The position numbers and the translations under genes were made by a program. DNA of 64,000 nt from Cichorium intybus (lineage: Eukaryota; Streptophyta; Magnoliopsida; Asterales; Asteraceae), in the NCBI GenBank assembly GCA_023525715.1, contig CM042012.1:113855798-113919797 (forward strand), given 5' to 3'. The notes under the pieces are model-generated. The model was given only the letters and a program-made list of their open reading frames with translations, made no database searches and was not told the origin of the DNA. Position 1 is the first letter of the stretch; every line of letters begins with the position of its first letter. Below, piece after piece: positions 1-10,880 of this stretch.

Positions 1-1261
1 ATTGTATCCCGTTAATCTTTGCCTTCTTACACATCTTTATCAATGCACTTGTCCGGTACCTATTCATTTATTTATATACCAAATGATCATAGGTTAACCA
101 GCATTTCAGTTGACTCTGATACATAAGAGTCCAATATTATACAACTACAAACAATGTCCAGATGATAAACTTTCCATTTACCATCTTTCTATGAATTATA
201 CACTTCCCCGAGGCATACGTATTTTCCTACAGTGCCCCCGGAGAGTCGTATTCTCAATTTAATATTTTTCCAAGACTTTTCAAACCATCATGAACTTGTA
301 GTTAAAATTTGAAGTCATTTGGACATGTCTAGCATCAAATTCAAACTTTAAAATCCTCTGATTAAGTGCACGACTCGTGCATATTTCATGCCTTAGAGGG
401 CACGACTCGTGCATACCTAAAATGGCAATATACTTCACCTGCAGGAGGTGCACGACTCGTGCATAAAGAGCACGACTCGTGCCCTTGCTGCAGAGTCCAG
501 TTTTTAGCCCGATTTTTCACTGTAGCATCCTGTTTTTGCATATTAAGTCCTTATTCCAGTTCTTAATCATTTTGGGTTTATTTCAAGACTAAAACATTTC
601 ATTTATACAAGGTTTTAACTCCTTGAAATCAACTCAATCAATCAATTGCAGAAATTAGGGTTCTTGAGCCAAAAACCCCAAAATCCACCAAATCATCAAA
701 TCTAACAAATTTAATGGTTTCAATGTCATGTTCTTATCATATGAACATGTTAGAACCCAGAAATCAAATACAAACTTCATGGATTACACTTAAATTACAG
801 ATTTCAGTTTATCCATAAAACCCATCAAGAACAATCTAGGTTAGAACTTGAATTACTAACCTCCAATGCTTCCAAATCTTCAATTTCAAGGCAACAACCC
901 GATTTCTAGCTTCAATCTTCAAGATCACTCCAAGATTCTGCAGAGAATTTTCATAGTAAAACCCTCTCCCGTAGCTTCTCCATTTTCTGCACATGTGGGA
1001 GAGCTTTTCCACTATTTATACTTCCAGAATTTGCAGTTTAGCCCCTGGAGTTCTAATTCTTGAACTTTTGCCACATTTAACATATTTTATCACATATAAC
1101 TCTCATTTCTTATATTTTTGCCACAAGAAAACAAGAATTTTACATATTTGGTCCTTTACATGGTCAAATGACCAAATTACCCTTCTAAGGTAAAATGACC
1201 AATTTACCCCTTTTTGCTAGAATTAACTTTCGAATACTTATCACAAGTATTTGGTGTTACA
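1..1261 (-). mobile_element. LTR of decayed Ty3 chromovirus-like element
   Basis: Read on the minus strand, the LTR starts TGTAACACC at 1261 directly after a purine-rich tract (1262-1275, minus GAAGGAGGGGAGAATT), the normal order of polypurine tract then 3' LTR. A minus-strand TATA-like motif (TATAAATAG) lies near 1010-1020. The other LTR end is not seen, so it may run off the window. No coding potential beyond chance short frames. The orientation agrees with the decayed pol just downstream. Confidence 0.7.
368..482. repeat. Four copies of near-palindrome GCACGACTCGTGC
   Basis: Identical 13-mers lie at 368-380, 400-412, 450-462 and 470-482. Each is a perfect inverted repeat around one central base. 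The sequences between copies are unrelated to each other, so this is a dispersed motif array rather than a simple tandem repeat. It sits inside the LTR region. Confidence 0.9.
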
Positions 1262-3830
1262 AATTCTCCCCTCCTTCAAAAGATTCCGTCCTCGGAATCA
1301 AACAAAGTGTTGGGGGTATTTCTATCTCATTAAAATTTCGGTTTCCCATATCATATGGAAACCTCTACGGTATTGCCAAAGCACTTAACCATATTAGTCT
1401 TCTTATTTTGTAGTTATAACACTGTTCAACTATCATTTCTTCCGATTGTCCCGGGTACCTTAACTTCTCATCTACCTCAATTTCAGCAAGAGGTATTCAT
1501 CACGCAATGTTTTCCGCAATTGAGTCACATGGAAAACATTATGAATATCTTGATGTTCATAAAAAATCTTTAATCAAGACACCCCAATTCTTACTATTTG
1601 GGACATATGGAAAGGTCACATAACCGAGGTCTTGACTTTCTTTTCGTCCCAAACAGATTTTTAGTCTTTCCCAAGGATTACTTTGAGTACCACCATCTTC
1701 ATTTACTTGGAATTTCAATGGTTTTTACTCGATGATCTGCATACCACTTTTACAAATTCTTAACCATTCTTTAAATTCGCTCGTATTCATCAAGTCTTCT
1801 CTTCGGTTTATACCATAATCTAGAATCTTGACAACGGCTTTTTCATTACTTCAATTTAATAAATCGAAGGATAATACGGTATTCCATACAATACTTCATA
1901 CGAGCCATTAAAACACTAGTATAATATCTGTGATTTTCTATAGATTCCGCCAAAGATAGACGATCTTCTTATCTTCCACTAGGGTCTGTTATGCATATTT
2001 CAAGCATATCTTCTATAGTCTGCTTCATTATGTCGCCTCATCCATCAATATACGGTACCTTTGAGTTAATTATTTCTAGTAACTATACCAAAACCAAAGG
2101 ATAACTATACTATTTCAATCTTAATTTCTTCACTAGTCGGTATAAATTTATACTGATTTCATCAATCGATCTGCAATTACCCATATGGTGTCATACCCAT
2201 GCGGTACTTGCGAAGACTTTATTACTAAAGTCTATAATAATATCGGCCCATTTCCTCTTTGGGACCGACAACGGCTAAATTTTTCCGTATGCTTGTAATG
2301 ATTTGTCTTTTCTTACAAACACGTCAAACACTTTTCACATACTTTTCAGTATCTTTCTTCACTCCCGGCCACCAATATATAGGTTTCATCATCCTATACC
2401 GTTTGGCACTGACCCGGATTTATTGCATATCTACTACAATATGTATCTTTTCAAAATAAATCTCATGTTTCACTTTGCTTTGGAATCCACATACACAACC
2501 ACTAAGGGTTTTCAATCTCTGTGATTTTCCAACTAGCTTCTTCCAATATCCAATCATTCATACACTTTTCACGTTTTCAGACTTGCACACTTCTTTTTGT
2601 GCTATCCGAATCAAATCAGGTAATCAATTCACCACACTCATACATGTGGATGTATCTTTCAAAAGATACTCTTTTCAACCCAAGGTATCTATAACCACAT
2701 CCGCCTTTTCGAGATGGTACAAGATTTCATAGCCGAAATCTTTAAGTAACCCATCTATCTTTGCTATCTCATATTTAGCTTCTTTTTGATCAATTAAGTA
2801 TTTTAAACTTTTATGATCCGTATAAATAGTAAGCTTTACACCACATAAATAGTGTCTTCAAAGCTTCAATGCTAAAATCATAATTGCTACTGCAATGTTA
2901 TGTACCCAAAATTAACTCTGGATACATTTCTATAATATAAATTATCTTCTCCGCTTAGCGATAATGCTAACACCGGAGCTTCACATAAGGTTTATTTCAA
3001 CCTTTGAAAAGATACTTGTGGTCTCTCTACCCACTCAAACTTTTCACTTTTTTTTTCAACTTTAGTCAACTAGATAGCAATCAAGGAGCAGTTTTCTACA
3101 ACTCTCCTATAATAACCCGCCAATCCAAGGAACTACAATTTTTGTCAGATTCCTCAGGCGGTTTCCGTATAATCACAGCATCATTTCCACTGGATCTACT
3201 TTATCATTTTTGGCACTATTAACATGCCCAAAGAATTGAAACTTCTTTTAGCCAAATTTCATATTTGGAAAACTTCGCATATTACTTTTCTCAACGAAGT
3301 AACTCCAATATTTGATACAATCATACATCATATTCAATCGGGTTTCGAGAATATCGAATTCTCGGTAGTCAGTGCACCTACACATTAACTTGTCTTTCTT
3401 CTTTTCAAATAAGATAGGGCTCCACACGATGACACATTCGGCCATATGAGACCCCGATTCAAAAACAATTTCTTCTAATTGTTTTCCCACTCTGCCATCT
3501 CTACAGATGCTAATCATTTTAGAGCCTAAATAACAGAAATGGCTCCCAAAAACAGTTTAATCGTAAACTCTTCTCATCAATCTGGCGAAAATTCTGGAAG
3601 GTCTTTGGAAAAACCATCCATGTATTTATTTAAAATTTACATTTCTATCGCCACTTTATTTAGTTTGGCCAATACTACATATGCCAACTAAAACATCATT
3701 CCTTTACTAACTCTTCTCCAAGTTTAAGCAAAGTGAAGTAACCGATATTCTCAACAACGGTTATTTACCATGGATTTTCATCCGTTTCATCTCTGATTTT
3801 AGAACCATAATGTTCATTTTTTTCTACAAT
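1262..3830 (-). pseudogene. Decayed Ty3 gag-pol remnant (RT, RNase H, integrase)
   Basis: Minus-strand translation shows, from right to left, a stretch near 3600 like the entry to RT, a reverse-transcriptase segment at 3517-3248 with a recognisable LFxKKKD...CxDYRE block, an RNase H trace near 2800-2840 (a YTDHKSL-like block), and an integrase trace near 2160-2220 (VIADRL-like). All are interrupted by many stops and frameshifts. The order RT, RNase H, integrase is that of Ty3 elements. The reading ends in the purine-rich tract and LTR at 1261. It cannot encode protein now; the 5' gag part is missing or unrecognisable. Confidence 0.7.
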
Positions 3831-3989
3831 TCATGTTAGCATCATTCATTTCTAACTAATTCATATGCATAATCTTTTCAAATTCATTGGTAGTCATCAG
3901 CTTCAGATTTATAGGGAAAAATGGTCCCGTAAATCCTAGGCAGACTACCTTCCAGGTGTTCAATATCTTGTAGTTAGATATTTGTAAGC

Positions 3990-4605
3990 TTTAGTTTGTA
4001 TCATTGGGAGTGACAACCATTGATACCAAGCTTTAGGTTTCTGTTTTATGACATTTTGTTACTGTTTGGATGTTTGGAAGTTGGATTTGATTAATGAGAA
4101 GCATTTGGTTACAAGTAATCTTAGCTTTTCGGTGTTTTTATGCTTGTGTTTGGTTTTGGATGTTTGATTCGTGTTGGATATTGTTTTGACCTTGTTGGGA
4201 CTGTTTTTCCTTGCTGAAATCAGTAGCTAATTAGGTTAATTTTTAGGCATTAAACATAGGCTAGTAACTGTTCAGTAGAACTTTAGTTAGTGGCTAGTTT
4301 ATGCTTTGCTTGGTTTTGCTTAGTTTGGATGCCTTTGATTGCTTCTGATTCAGAGATGCACTTCTGACTTCAGAAAGTGACTAGGTTCATTTGAGCTTAG
4401 CTTAGCTTGGCTTGAGTTTGATCATTGATTTAGGGTATTAGTAATTTAGAAGATAGAAATTGATTCCTCCGACTGTAGCGTGACACTACTAGTTGGTAAT
4501 CTTTCATTTAGTCTAACCACGACGCTCCTGCGGATCGACCCTGACTGCCACTGTACTAGTGTGTGTTAGGTTTTTCTCTATTTTTGACCGCACGACGACC
4601 GCTGC
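3990..4605 (+). mobile_element. Inverted 3' portion of Athila-type LTR
   Basis: This stretch resembles the reverse complement of about 5954-6450: both share the block with GTGACAACCATT, the GATCGAC...CACTGTACTAGTG block and the terminal GACCGCACGACGACC block. It lies in plus orientation, opposite to the LTR at 5954-6937 and to the adjoining LTR piece at 4612-4959. Together the two pieces sum to about one LTR length, suggesting one LTR whose 3' part was inverted, or two LTR fragments joined tail to tail. Confidence 0.6.
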
Positions 4606-4611
4606 GTTGTC

Positions 4612-4959
4612 AATTGCCTCTATTTATAGTTGCAAATTTCCCGCAGCTGCGCCGCACAAATGAAGAATCCGCGGCGTGCGTACTTATCAGATCCCGTTTT
4701 TTTCGTCATTTGAATGTGTTACACCGCCTTAAGCCCGCATCGCGCGTTTCATAGATCCGCGGCGCGCGTACGTGTTTCCTTGATTTTTCATTCTTTTCCA
4801 AACTTCTTCCTTTTTCACGCTTTTAGTCCCTGTTTCCATTCTTTTCTTCCAAACAAGTCCTGGCACGAAAAGTGAGAATATCCAGACATATCTGATATAA
4901 TTTCATCAAGAACAGGGCTCAACAACGCCTAAAATACTTGATATCACTAGGCGTTGTCA
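4612..4959 (-). mobile_element. 5' portion of Athila-type LTR
   Basis: On the minus strand it begins TGACAACGCC at 4959 and matches the first ~350 bases of the LTR at 6937, including the TATA region (plus TATTTATA at 4621-4628) and GC-rich doublets near 4640-4680 and 4737-4775. It abuts the truncated gag frame directly, with no polypurine tract between. The first bases form a hairpin, AACGCCTA pairing with TAGGCGTT. Confidence 0.7.
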
Positions 4960-5808
4960 ATTATATGGATCATCCGTCTTATACCCTCTAAACTGTGTTA
5001 ATACTCCTATCAATTGAGGCCTAATTTCTACTTGAATATCTATATCATCAGGAATATAGATTGGCGATGAATCATCATACTCCCGTAGTTGGAAGTGCGA
5101 TGCAACCGACTGCCCTCTCGGTTGGGCAAAGTACAAAGGTTGAACAAAATTACCGTTATAGTGATGATCATTGTTGTAACCTTGCTGACCTTGTGGTTGT
5201 TGTTGTTGTGGTGCTCTTCGTGGAGGTCCCCGACCTCGGTTCCATGGTTGCTGTGGTTGCTGTGGAACCCATCCTTCTTCCTCGTCCTCGTATCCCTGCT
5301 CAGCCTCCTGGTACTGGTATTGCTGCAGAGGAGGTTGCAGTTGATATTGTTGTTGTGGTATGGTTTGAAAAGTGGTTTGTGGTTTAAAGATTAATGGTGG
5401 TTGTAATGGTTGTGATTGTAGTTGAGAAATGGTAGTGTGCTGCCTAGGCATTGGGGTGCCATCATGGGTTGGCGCTCCCTAAGACATAGAAGATGTAAAA
5501 TGGTTTATAGATTGTGGCTGAAATGGTGGAACAGAAGGCGGAGTGCATGATGGTATTGATGCGGGGGCTGAAACCGCACCACCAGTTGCACTCGTGCTCC
5601 CAAACTGGAATTCTGAAACTAGGGGTATAAATGGCATCCTCCCCGTTACCTCACCCGAAGGTTCCTGGGAAACATCCTCTAAACTACTACTAACATGACT
5701 AAAACTCATCGTATCTAAACGCCTACGTACACGGTTCTTGCGCGCGGTTCGTTCGATCTCCGAGTCAAAACGCAAAAGTGATATCTGCTCACCCTGACGG
5801 GTACGCAT
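4957..5808 (-). pseudogene. Truncated Athila-type gag with one in-frame stop
   Basis: Two frames, 5808-5479 (109 codons) and 5451-4957 (164 codons), lie in the same register and are separated by one TAG (5479-5481) plus nine codons. The first part starts MRTRQGEQ, has a basic segment near residues 20-30 and a Ser/Pro-rich tail. The second is Gln/Pro-rich with an RGRGPPRRAP segment, and ends with the block that normally introduces the Athila-type gag capsid domain (IRPQLI...DDPYN). It is cut exactly there: the stop TGA is the first codon of the LTR starting at 4959. Capsid, zinc knuckle and pol are absent, so the element is non-autonomous. Family assignment rests on the primer site and the gag block. 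Confidence 0.7.
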
Positions 5809-5930
5809 GCACTAGTGCAACACGCCCGACAAAACCAAAAAGAAAAATACTAACCAACTGAAAATATCAATACTAAAACCAAAAATCAGAAACTCAAGTC
5901 CTACAGATCGCCTACTCTCAAGCTCACAAC

Positions 5931-5948
5931 TCCCCGGCAACGGCGCCA
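5931..5948 (-). promoter_or_regulatory. Primer binding site, Athila/Tat type
   Basis: Minus-strand TGGCGCCGTTGCCGGGGA lies five bases inside the LTR end. This is the primer site characteristic of plant Athila/Tat Ty3 elements. It fixes orientation and the LTR boundary at 5954. Confidence 0.85.
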
Positions 5949-5953
5949 AAATT

Positions 5954-6937
5954 TGACACGCCTAGGTCGTCGTGCGGTCAAAAATAATAAAATACCTCAC
6001 TCTCACTAGTACAGTGGTAGTCAATGTCGATCCATAGGAGTTACTTAGTCAAGGTTGGCAACAGATTACCAATTGTAGTGTCACGCTATAACCAGAGGAG
6101 CTAGTTTCCAATTCTTACCAAAAAACAGTCCAAAAATCATAAAATCCAACAAATTCCAATCCAAGCATAAACTTAAACTAAAATCAAAACCAAAACTTAA
6201 TCTAATTACTTACTGAAATCAGAAATGCAATTCAGAAATAGAAGTAATACAAATCAAGCCAAAACACCCAAACATCCAAACTCATTCAAAGCATTAAAAA
6301 GTAAAAAGAAGCAATTAAACATAATCGAATGATTAACTTTATAAAAACTCAGATCCAACTTGTTCAAAAACAGTAAACATAAAATTTAGAAACTTAAAAC
6401 CTAATGCTAATGGTTGTCACACCCATTAACACCAAGCCAAGCTATTGAAACAACTAAACTACTTGAAAATTAAATGAGAAAACAACAAATACCATGTATG
6501 GTCGACTGAAAACTGAAACTTGGAGTCAAAGAAGCCTTGGGTGTCATTCCTTTGATGGTTCTTTGCTACTGATTTCGACCTAGAAGCCTCTATTTATAGT
6601 TTTGGAAAATAAGAAGCCACGTCGCGCGCACTTAGAATCCGTGGCACGCGTACGAGTTTATCCTCGTTTTTTCGGCATTTGAATTCTTCTCACCGCCTCA
6701 TTGCTGACTCAGCGCGTCGCGCCCTTGTACATCTTCGCGGCGCACGTGCTTATTCGACTCTTTTTGGCTTTATCTCCAAACTTCTTCCATTTTGTACGCA
6801 TTTAGCACTTGTTTACATCTTTTCTTTCCAAACAAGCATCGACACAAAAAGTGAGAATACCACAGCATATATGATATAAATTCACCAAGAATAGGCTCAA
6901 CAACGACTAAAATACTTGATATTACTAGGCGTTGTCA
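5954..6937 (-). mobile_element. 5' LTR of Athila-type derivative (984 bp)
   Basis: On the minus strand it runs from TGACAACGCC (6937) to ...GGCGTGTCA (5954), followed by the primer binding site. The ends are short inverted repeats (TGACA/TGTCA). A minus-strand TATAAATA is at 6598-6591, preceded by two GC-rich motif doublets (6616-6655 and 6711-6750). A related LTR, split and partly inverted, lies at 3990-4959. Confidence 0.8.
6591..6598 (-). promoter_or_regulatory. TATA box of Athila-type LTR
   Basis: Minus-strand TATAAATA. The nearest upstream GC-rich motif (plus CACGTCGCG at 6618-6626) leaves a gap of 19 nt. The same sequence occurs at 4621-4628 in the second LTR piece. Confidence 0.55.
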
Positions 6938-6955
6938 GGTTCCCATTTCAACTTT

Positions 6956-7102
<147 letters not shown>

Positions 7103-7480
7103 ATACTATACTATAAACCATATATAAATTACAACCCCTAATGCATGTTTGTCTTAATTTTTAAGACTGTACAAATTTTAATACACAACTCACAAATTAT
7201 CATGCCTATGTTACAATGAAATTATGCATTAATAAAAAAGAAAAAAAAAAACCGGACATCTGAAACAATTACACGGGTCTATCCCTTGCCCAAAACAAAA
7301 AAACGTGTCTATCACTTGCCCTAAACAAAAAAAAAAACCCTCATTTTTACTCTCTTCTCTCCTAAAACCCTAATGTTCACAAAACATTATTTTTCGGCCA
7401 TCCTCTCAGCCGCAACCATCGGTTCCGGTCGCCACCATCCTTTTCCGGCCGCCACCATCCGATGAACGACCACCTACACA

Positions 7481-8150
7481 CTGATTTCTCTATCTCTATC
7501 TCCAAATCGATAACCAAGACATCGGCTACTCACTGTTTTCAGACCACTCCCCACAAGCACCATCCGATCCGGCCATCAACATGACGATCCAGGCACCACC
7601 ACTCCGCCATATATACGATCCGGTATTGTTCGCCATCGCTCCCCGTATCCCAAATCGAGAACCAAGTATCTCTCTATCAAGCCATCGCTTCCCGTATACC
7701 AAGCCATCGCTATTGCTCGCCATCCGCTATTACTCGCCGTCGATCTAGATCTACTCGAAGCAACCAACGTTTGTAAGTTTTGAATTTGTTTTGATTTTTT
7801 GCCAGGATCGCCATCGATCTGGATCTACTCGATCCGATGAACCATAACCTACCCACTGATTTTTCTATCTCTATCTCCAAATCGAGAACCAAGCCCTCAC
7901 CTACTCACTGTTTTCGGAACAATCCCCACAAGCACCATACGATCCAGCCATCACCATAATGATCCAGGCACCACCACTCCGTCACAATCCGATCCGGTAT
8001 TGCTCGCCATCGCTTCCCTTATCCCAAATCGATAACCAAATCTCTCTCTATCTCTATCTCCAAATCGAGAACAAAATCGAGAACCAAGCAACATCATCAA
8101 CATTTCAAACTAAGAAATTGATTTTTTTTTATTTTGTTGCAGGATCAACG
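7481..8150 (+). repeat. Imperfect ~374-bp tandem duplication
   Basis: Unit 1 (7481-7854) and unit 2 (7855 to about 8150) share the blocks CTGATTT...CTATCTCTATCTCC, CTACTCACTGTTTTC, CCCCACAAGCACCAT, GATCCAGGCACCACCACTCC and a shared T-rich stretch ending in CAGGATC. Both units look like a 5' leader with an intron acceptor. No long frame is convincing here. Confidence 0.75.
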
Positions 8151-8433
8151 GTTTGTGATTAAATTGAACATGATACTAATTAATCCCTACATGGAAAGTG
8201 TATGGAGAAACTAAAACCGCCAAGAAACTTCAGTTATACAAACGCCCTAAGGTAAATGGAACTGTCTCTATCTTTGTTAGCTTGATTGTGCTTATGAATC
8301 AAATAATCAAATACATTGACAAGAATTTTAACGCTAATCTTTGTTATTTGGTTCAGGAAAATGATATAGAAAGCATGTGAAGTTGGTGTCATCTCTTTGA
8401 AAATACGATGCTATAATGTCTGAATTGATATAG

Positions 8434-9439
8434 GTATGTGGGGAACATCCACCCACAGCTCACTGAACCCCTACTTCAAGAAATTTTTTCAAGCACTGGT
8501 GCTCTTGAAGGATGCAAGCTCATTAGAAAAGAGAATGTATCGATTCACCAATTTTATAATAGTTTCTACTTGTTAACAAATTAATGACTATTTTTGGATT
8601 TCAGTCATCGTACGGGTTTGTGGATTATTTTGATAGGCGTTATGCTACTCTTGCTATTGTGACACTTAATGGAAGACATCTGTAAGTAGAGCACTTTTCT
8701 TTCATCTGTTCTTGTTATCAGTCATTTTGAATTGATTTTGACTAAACTTTTTTGTAGGTTTGGGCAGCGTATTAAAGTTAATTGGGCATATGCAAGTAGC
8801 CAAAGAGAAGACACATCAGGCCACTTTAATATATTTGTAGGTGACCTTAGCTCTGAAGTTACTGATGTCACATTGTTTTCTTTCTTCTTTGTGTACTCTA
8901 CATGCTCGTAAGTTTAATTTTCTGTTCATATTTCTTATTAAACTTAGAATTAAAGTGAGTCACATGGTGAATGGTTACACATTTTGTAGTATATGTTCGT
9001 GTTGATTTTCTCTTGGTTTGTTGGTAAGTGATGCAAGAGTATTGTGGGATCAGAAGACGGGGCGGTCGAGGGGATTTGGATTTGTTTCTTTTCGTAACCA
9101 ACAGGTAAGTAAAATTACTCTATTACCCCTCACCCTCACTTTAAACATGTGCTAACTAAAATTACTCTATTACCCTGTTTCTTTGGCAGGATGCCCAAAG
9201 TGCCATTAATGATTTGAATGGTGAGGATTTTAAGTGTTTTGCCTTGCTTGCTTCAAGTCTTTGTTGTTTCAATTCCATAAAATTATGATCCTTTTTTGTA
9301 ATTTTTTTAAATCTTTTTGTAGGAAAGTGGCTTGGGAGTAGGCAAATTCGATGCAACTGGGCAGCAAAGGGTGCTGGATCGGATGACAAGCAGAGGTCAG
9401 ATACTACAAGTGTTGTTGAATTGACAAAAGGAACATCAG
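8434..9439 (+). pseudogene. UBP1-type RNA-binding protein gene fragment (six exons, RRM1-RRM2)
   Basis: Six consecutive exons can be read: 8434-8536, 8605-8681, 8758-8907, 9029-9104, 9190-9220 and 9323-9439. All have GT/AG introns, consistent phases and no stop, about 184 codons in total. The protein starts YVGNIHPQ, contains a second RNP signature (FNIFVGDLS), the RNP1-type GRSRGFGFVSF and the linker block GKWLGSRQIRCNWA. This order matches plant oligouridylate-binding protein 1, a nuclear/cytoplasmic RNA-binding protein with three RRMs linked to U-rich pre-mRNA and stress granules. The N-terminal Gln-rich exon, RRM3 and C-terminus were not found, so the gene is cut at both ends. One stretch after the second RNP2 (FSFFFVYSTCS) is unusually Phe-rich. 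It lies inside the Helitron-like element and is probably a captured fragment; transcription is unknown. Confidence 0.75.
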
Positions 9440-9935
9440 GTAGAAATTCTTACAACACTTCAATGCATAAAGTCTTAAAATTTAGACAGTACAACATCTA
9501 ATGCCAAAGAGAAATTTGAGCAACACATCGCTTGCAGTTTTTGTAACCTTTTTGGTCCCTATTCCAGAAAATGACTATATTTGAAATTCAAATTGCAAAA
9601 ACTGGCTATAATCAGGGAACAAAAATAGTCATATTACTTGGAACATGGATCAAAACCATTACAAGAGCCTCAAATGGTGACCAAAATTGCAAAAATCAGG
9701 CTATATGCGGGAACTAAAAATAGTCATTTTACTTAGAGCAAGGACCAAAATGGTTACAAGAACCTCAAACGAAAATAGTCATTTTACACAAACACTTTGT
9801 TTTATTTTTTTGCGGATTATAGCATTGTACTATTTCTTTTTACAAAATTTGATAGATTTCAGAAATTTTACAGTTTTGGTCCGGATTATAGCATTGTACT
9901 TTTTCTTTTTACAAAATTTTATAGATTTCAGAAAT
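9440..9935. other. No gene seen; short repeated AT-rich phrases
   Basis: Contains three partly similar phrases around AAAATAGTCATTTTAC and ACCAAAATGGTTACAAGA (9600-9790) and two copies of a TTTTTACAAAATTT...GATTTCAGAAATTTTA block. No coding frame or RNA gene was recognised. Confidence 0.6.
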
Positions 9936-10880
9936 TTTATAGATTTCATAAATTATAGCATTGAAAAGTCTGAATACTTTGAATCATTTGAAAATTTTTG
10001 AAATTTGAAAATTTGAATGATTTTGAAAAGTTTGAATAATTTAAAATTTTCGAAATTTAAAATTCGAAAATTTTCGCAATTTTAAAATTTGAAAAGTTTG
10101 AAAATTTCGTAAATTTGAATAATTTGAAAAATTAGAAAAGTTTTAAAATTGAATAATCTTCAAAGTTTGAAAATTTTAAATTATTCAAACTTTTCAAAAT
10201 CATTCAAATTTTCAGACTTTTCAAATTATTCAAAATTTTCAGACTTTTAAGATTATTCAATTTTACAACTTTTCAAATTATTCAAATTTTCAAACTTTTT
10301 AAATTATTGAAAAGTTTCGGAAATCTGAATAATTTGAAAAGTCTGAAAATTTGAATCATTTGAAAATTTTTGAAATTTTCGATATTTGAATAATCATTTA
10401 TAGATTTCATAAATTATAGCATTGAAAAGTCTGAATACTTTGAATCATTTGAAAATTTTCGAAATTTGAAAATTTGAATGATTTTTGCAAAGTTTGAATA
10501 ATTTAAAATTTTCGAAATTTGAAAATTCGAAAATTTTCGAAATTTTAAAATTTGAAAATTTGAAAATTTCGTAAATTTGAATAATTTGAAAAATTAGAAA
10601 AGTTTTAAAATTGAATAATCTTCAAAGTTTGAAAATTTTAAATTATTCAAAATTTTCAAAATCATTCAAATTTTCAGACTTTTCAAATTATTCAAAATTT
10701 TCAGACTTTTAAGATTATTCAATTTTAAAACTTTTCTAACTTTTCAAATTATTCAAATTTCCGAAATTTTCAAACTTTTTAAATTATTGAAAAGTTTCGG
10801 AAATCTGAATAATTTGAAAAGTCTGAAATTTTGAATCATTTGAAAATTTTCGAAATTTGAATAATTTGAAAAGTTTAAAA
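9936..10880. repeat. AT-rich tandem duplication (period ~461 bp) with internal inverted repeats
   Basis: The block starting TTTATAGATTTCATAAATTA occurs at 9936 and again at 10397, and similarity continues for most of each unit. Within each unit, phrases such as GAAAATTTGAATGATTTT are followed by their reverse complements (AAATCATTCAAATTTTC), so each unit can fold into a long imperfect hairpin built from GAAAATTT/AAATTTTC words. Confidence 0.8.

Noticed and set aside
5061..5394. Plus-strand frames rich in Val/Leu
   Set aside because: Antisense of the Gln-rich gag; CAA/CAG repeats read backwards.
7526..7892. Short minus-strand frames in the 374-bp duplication
   Set aside because: Overlapping low-complexity frames from repeated GATC/ATCG words; no homology.
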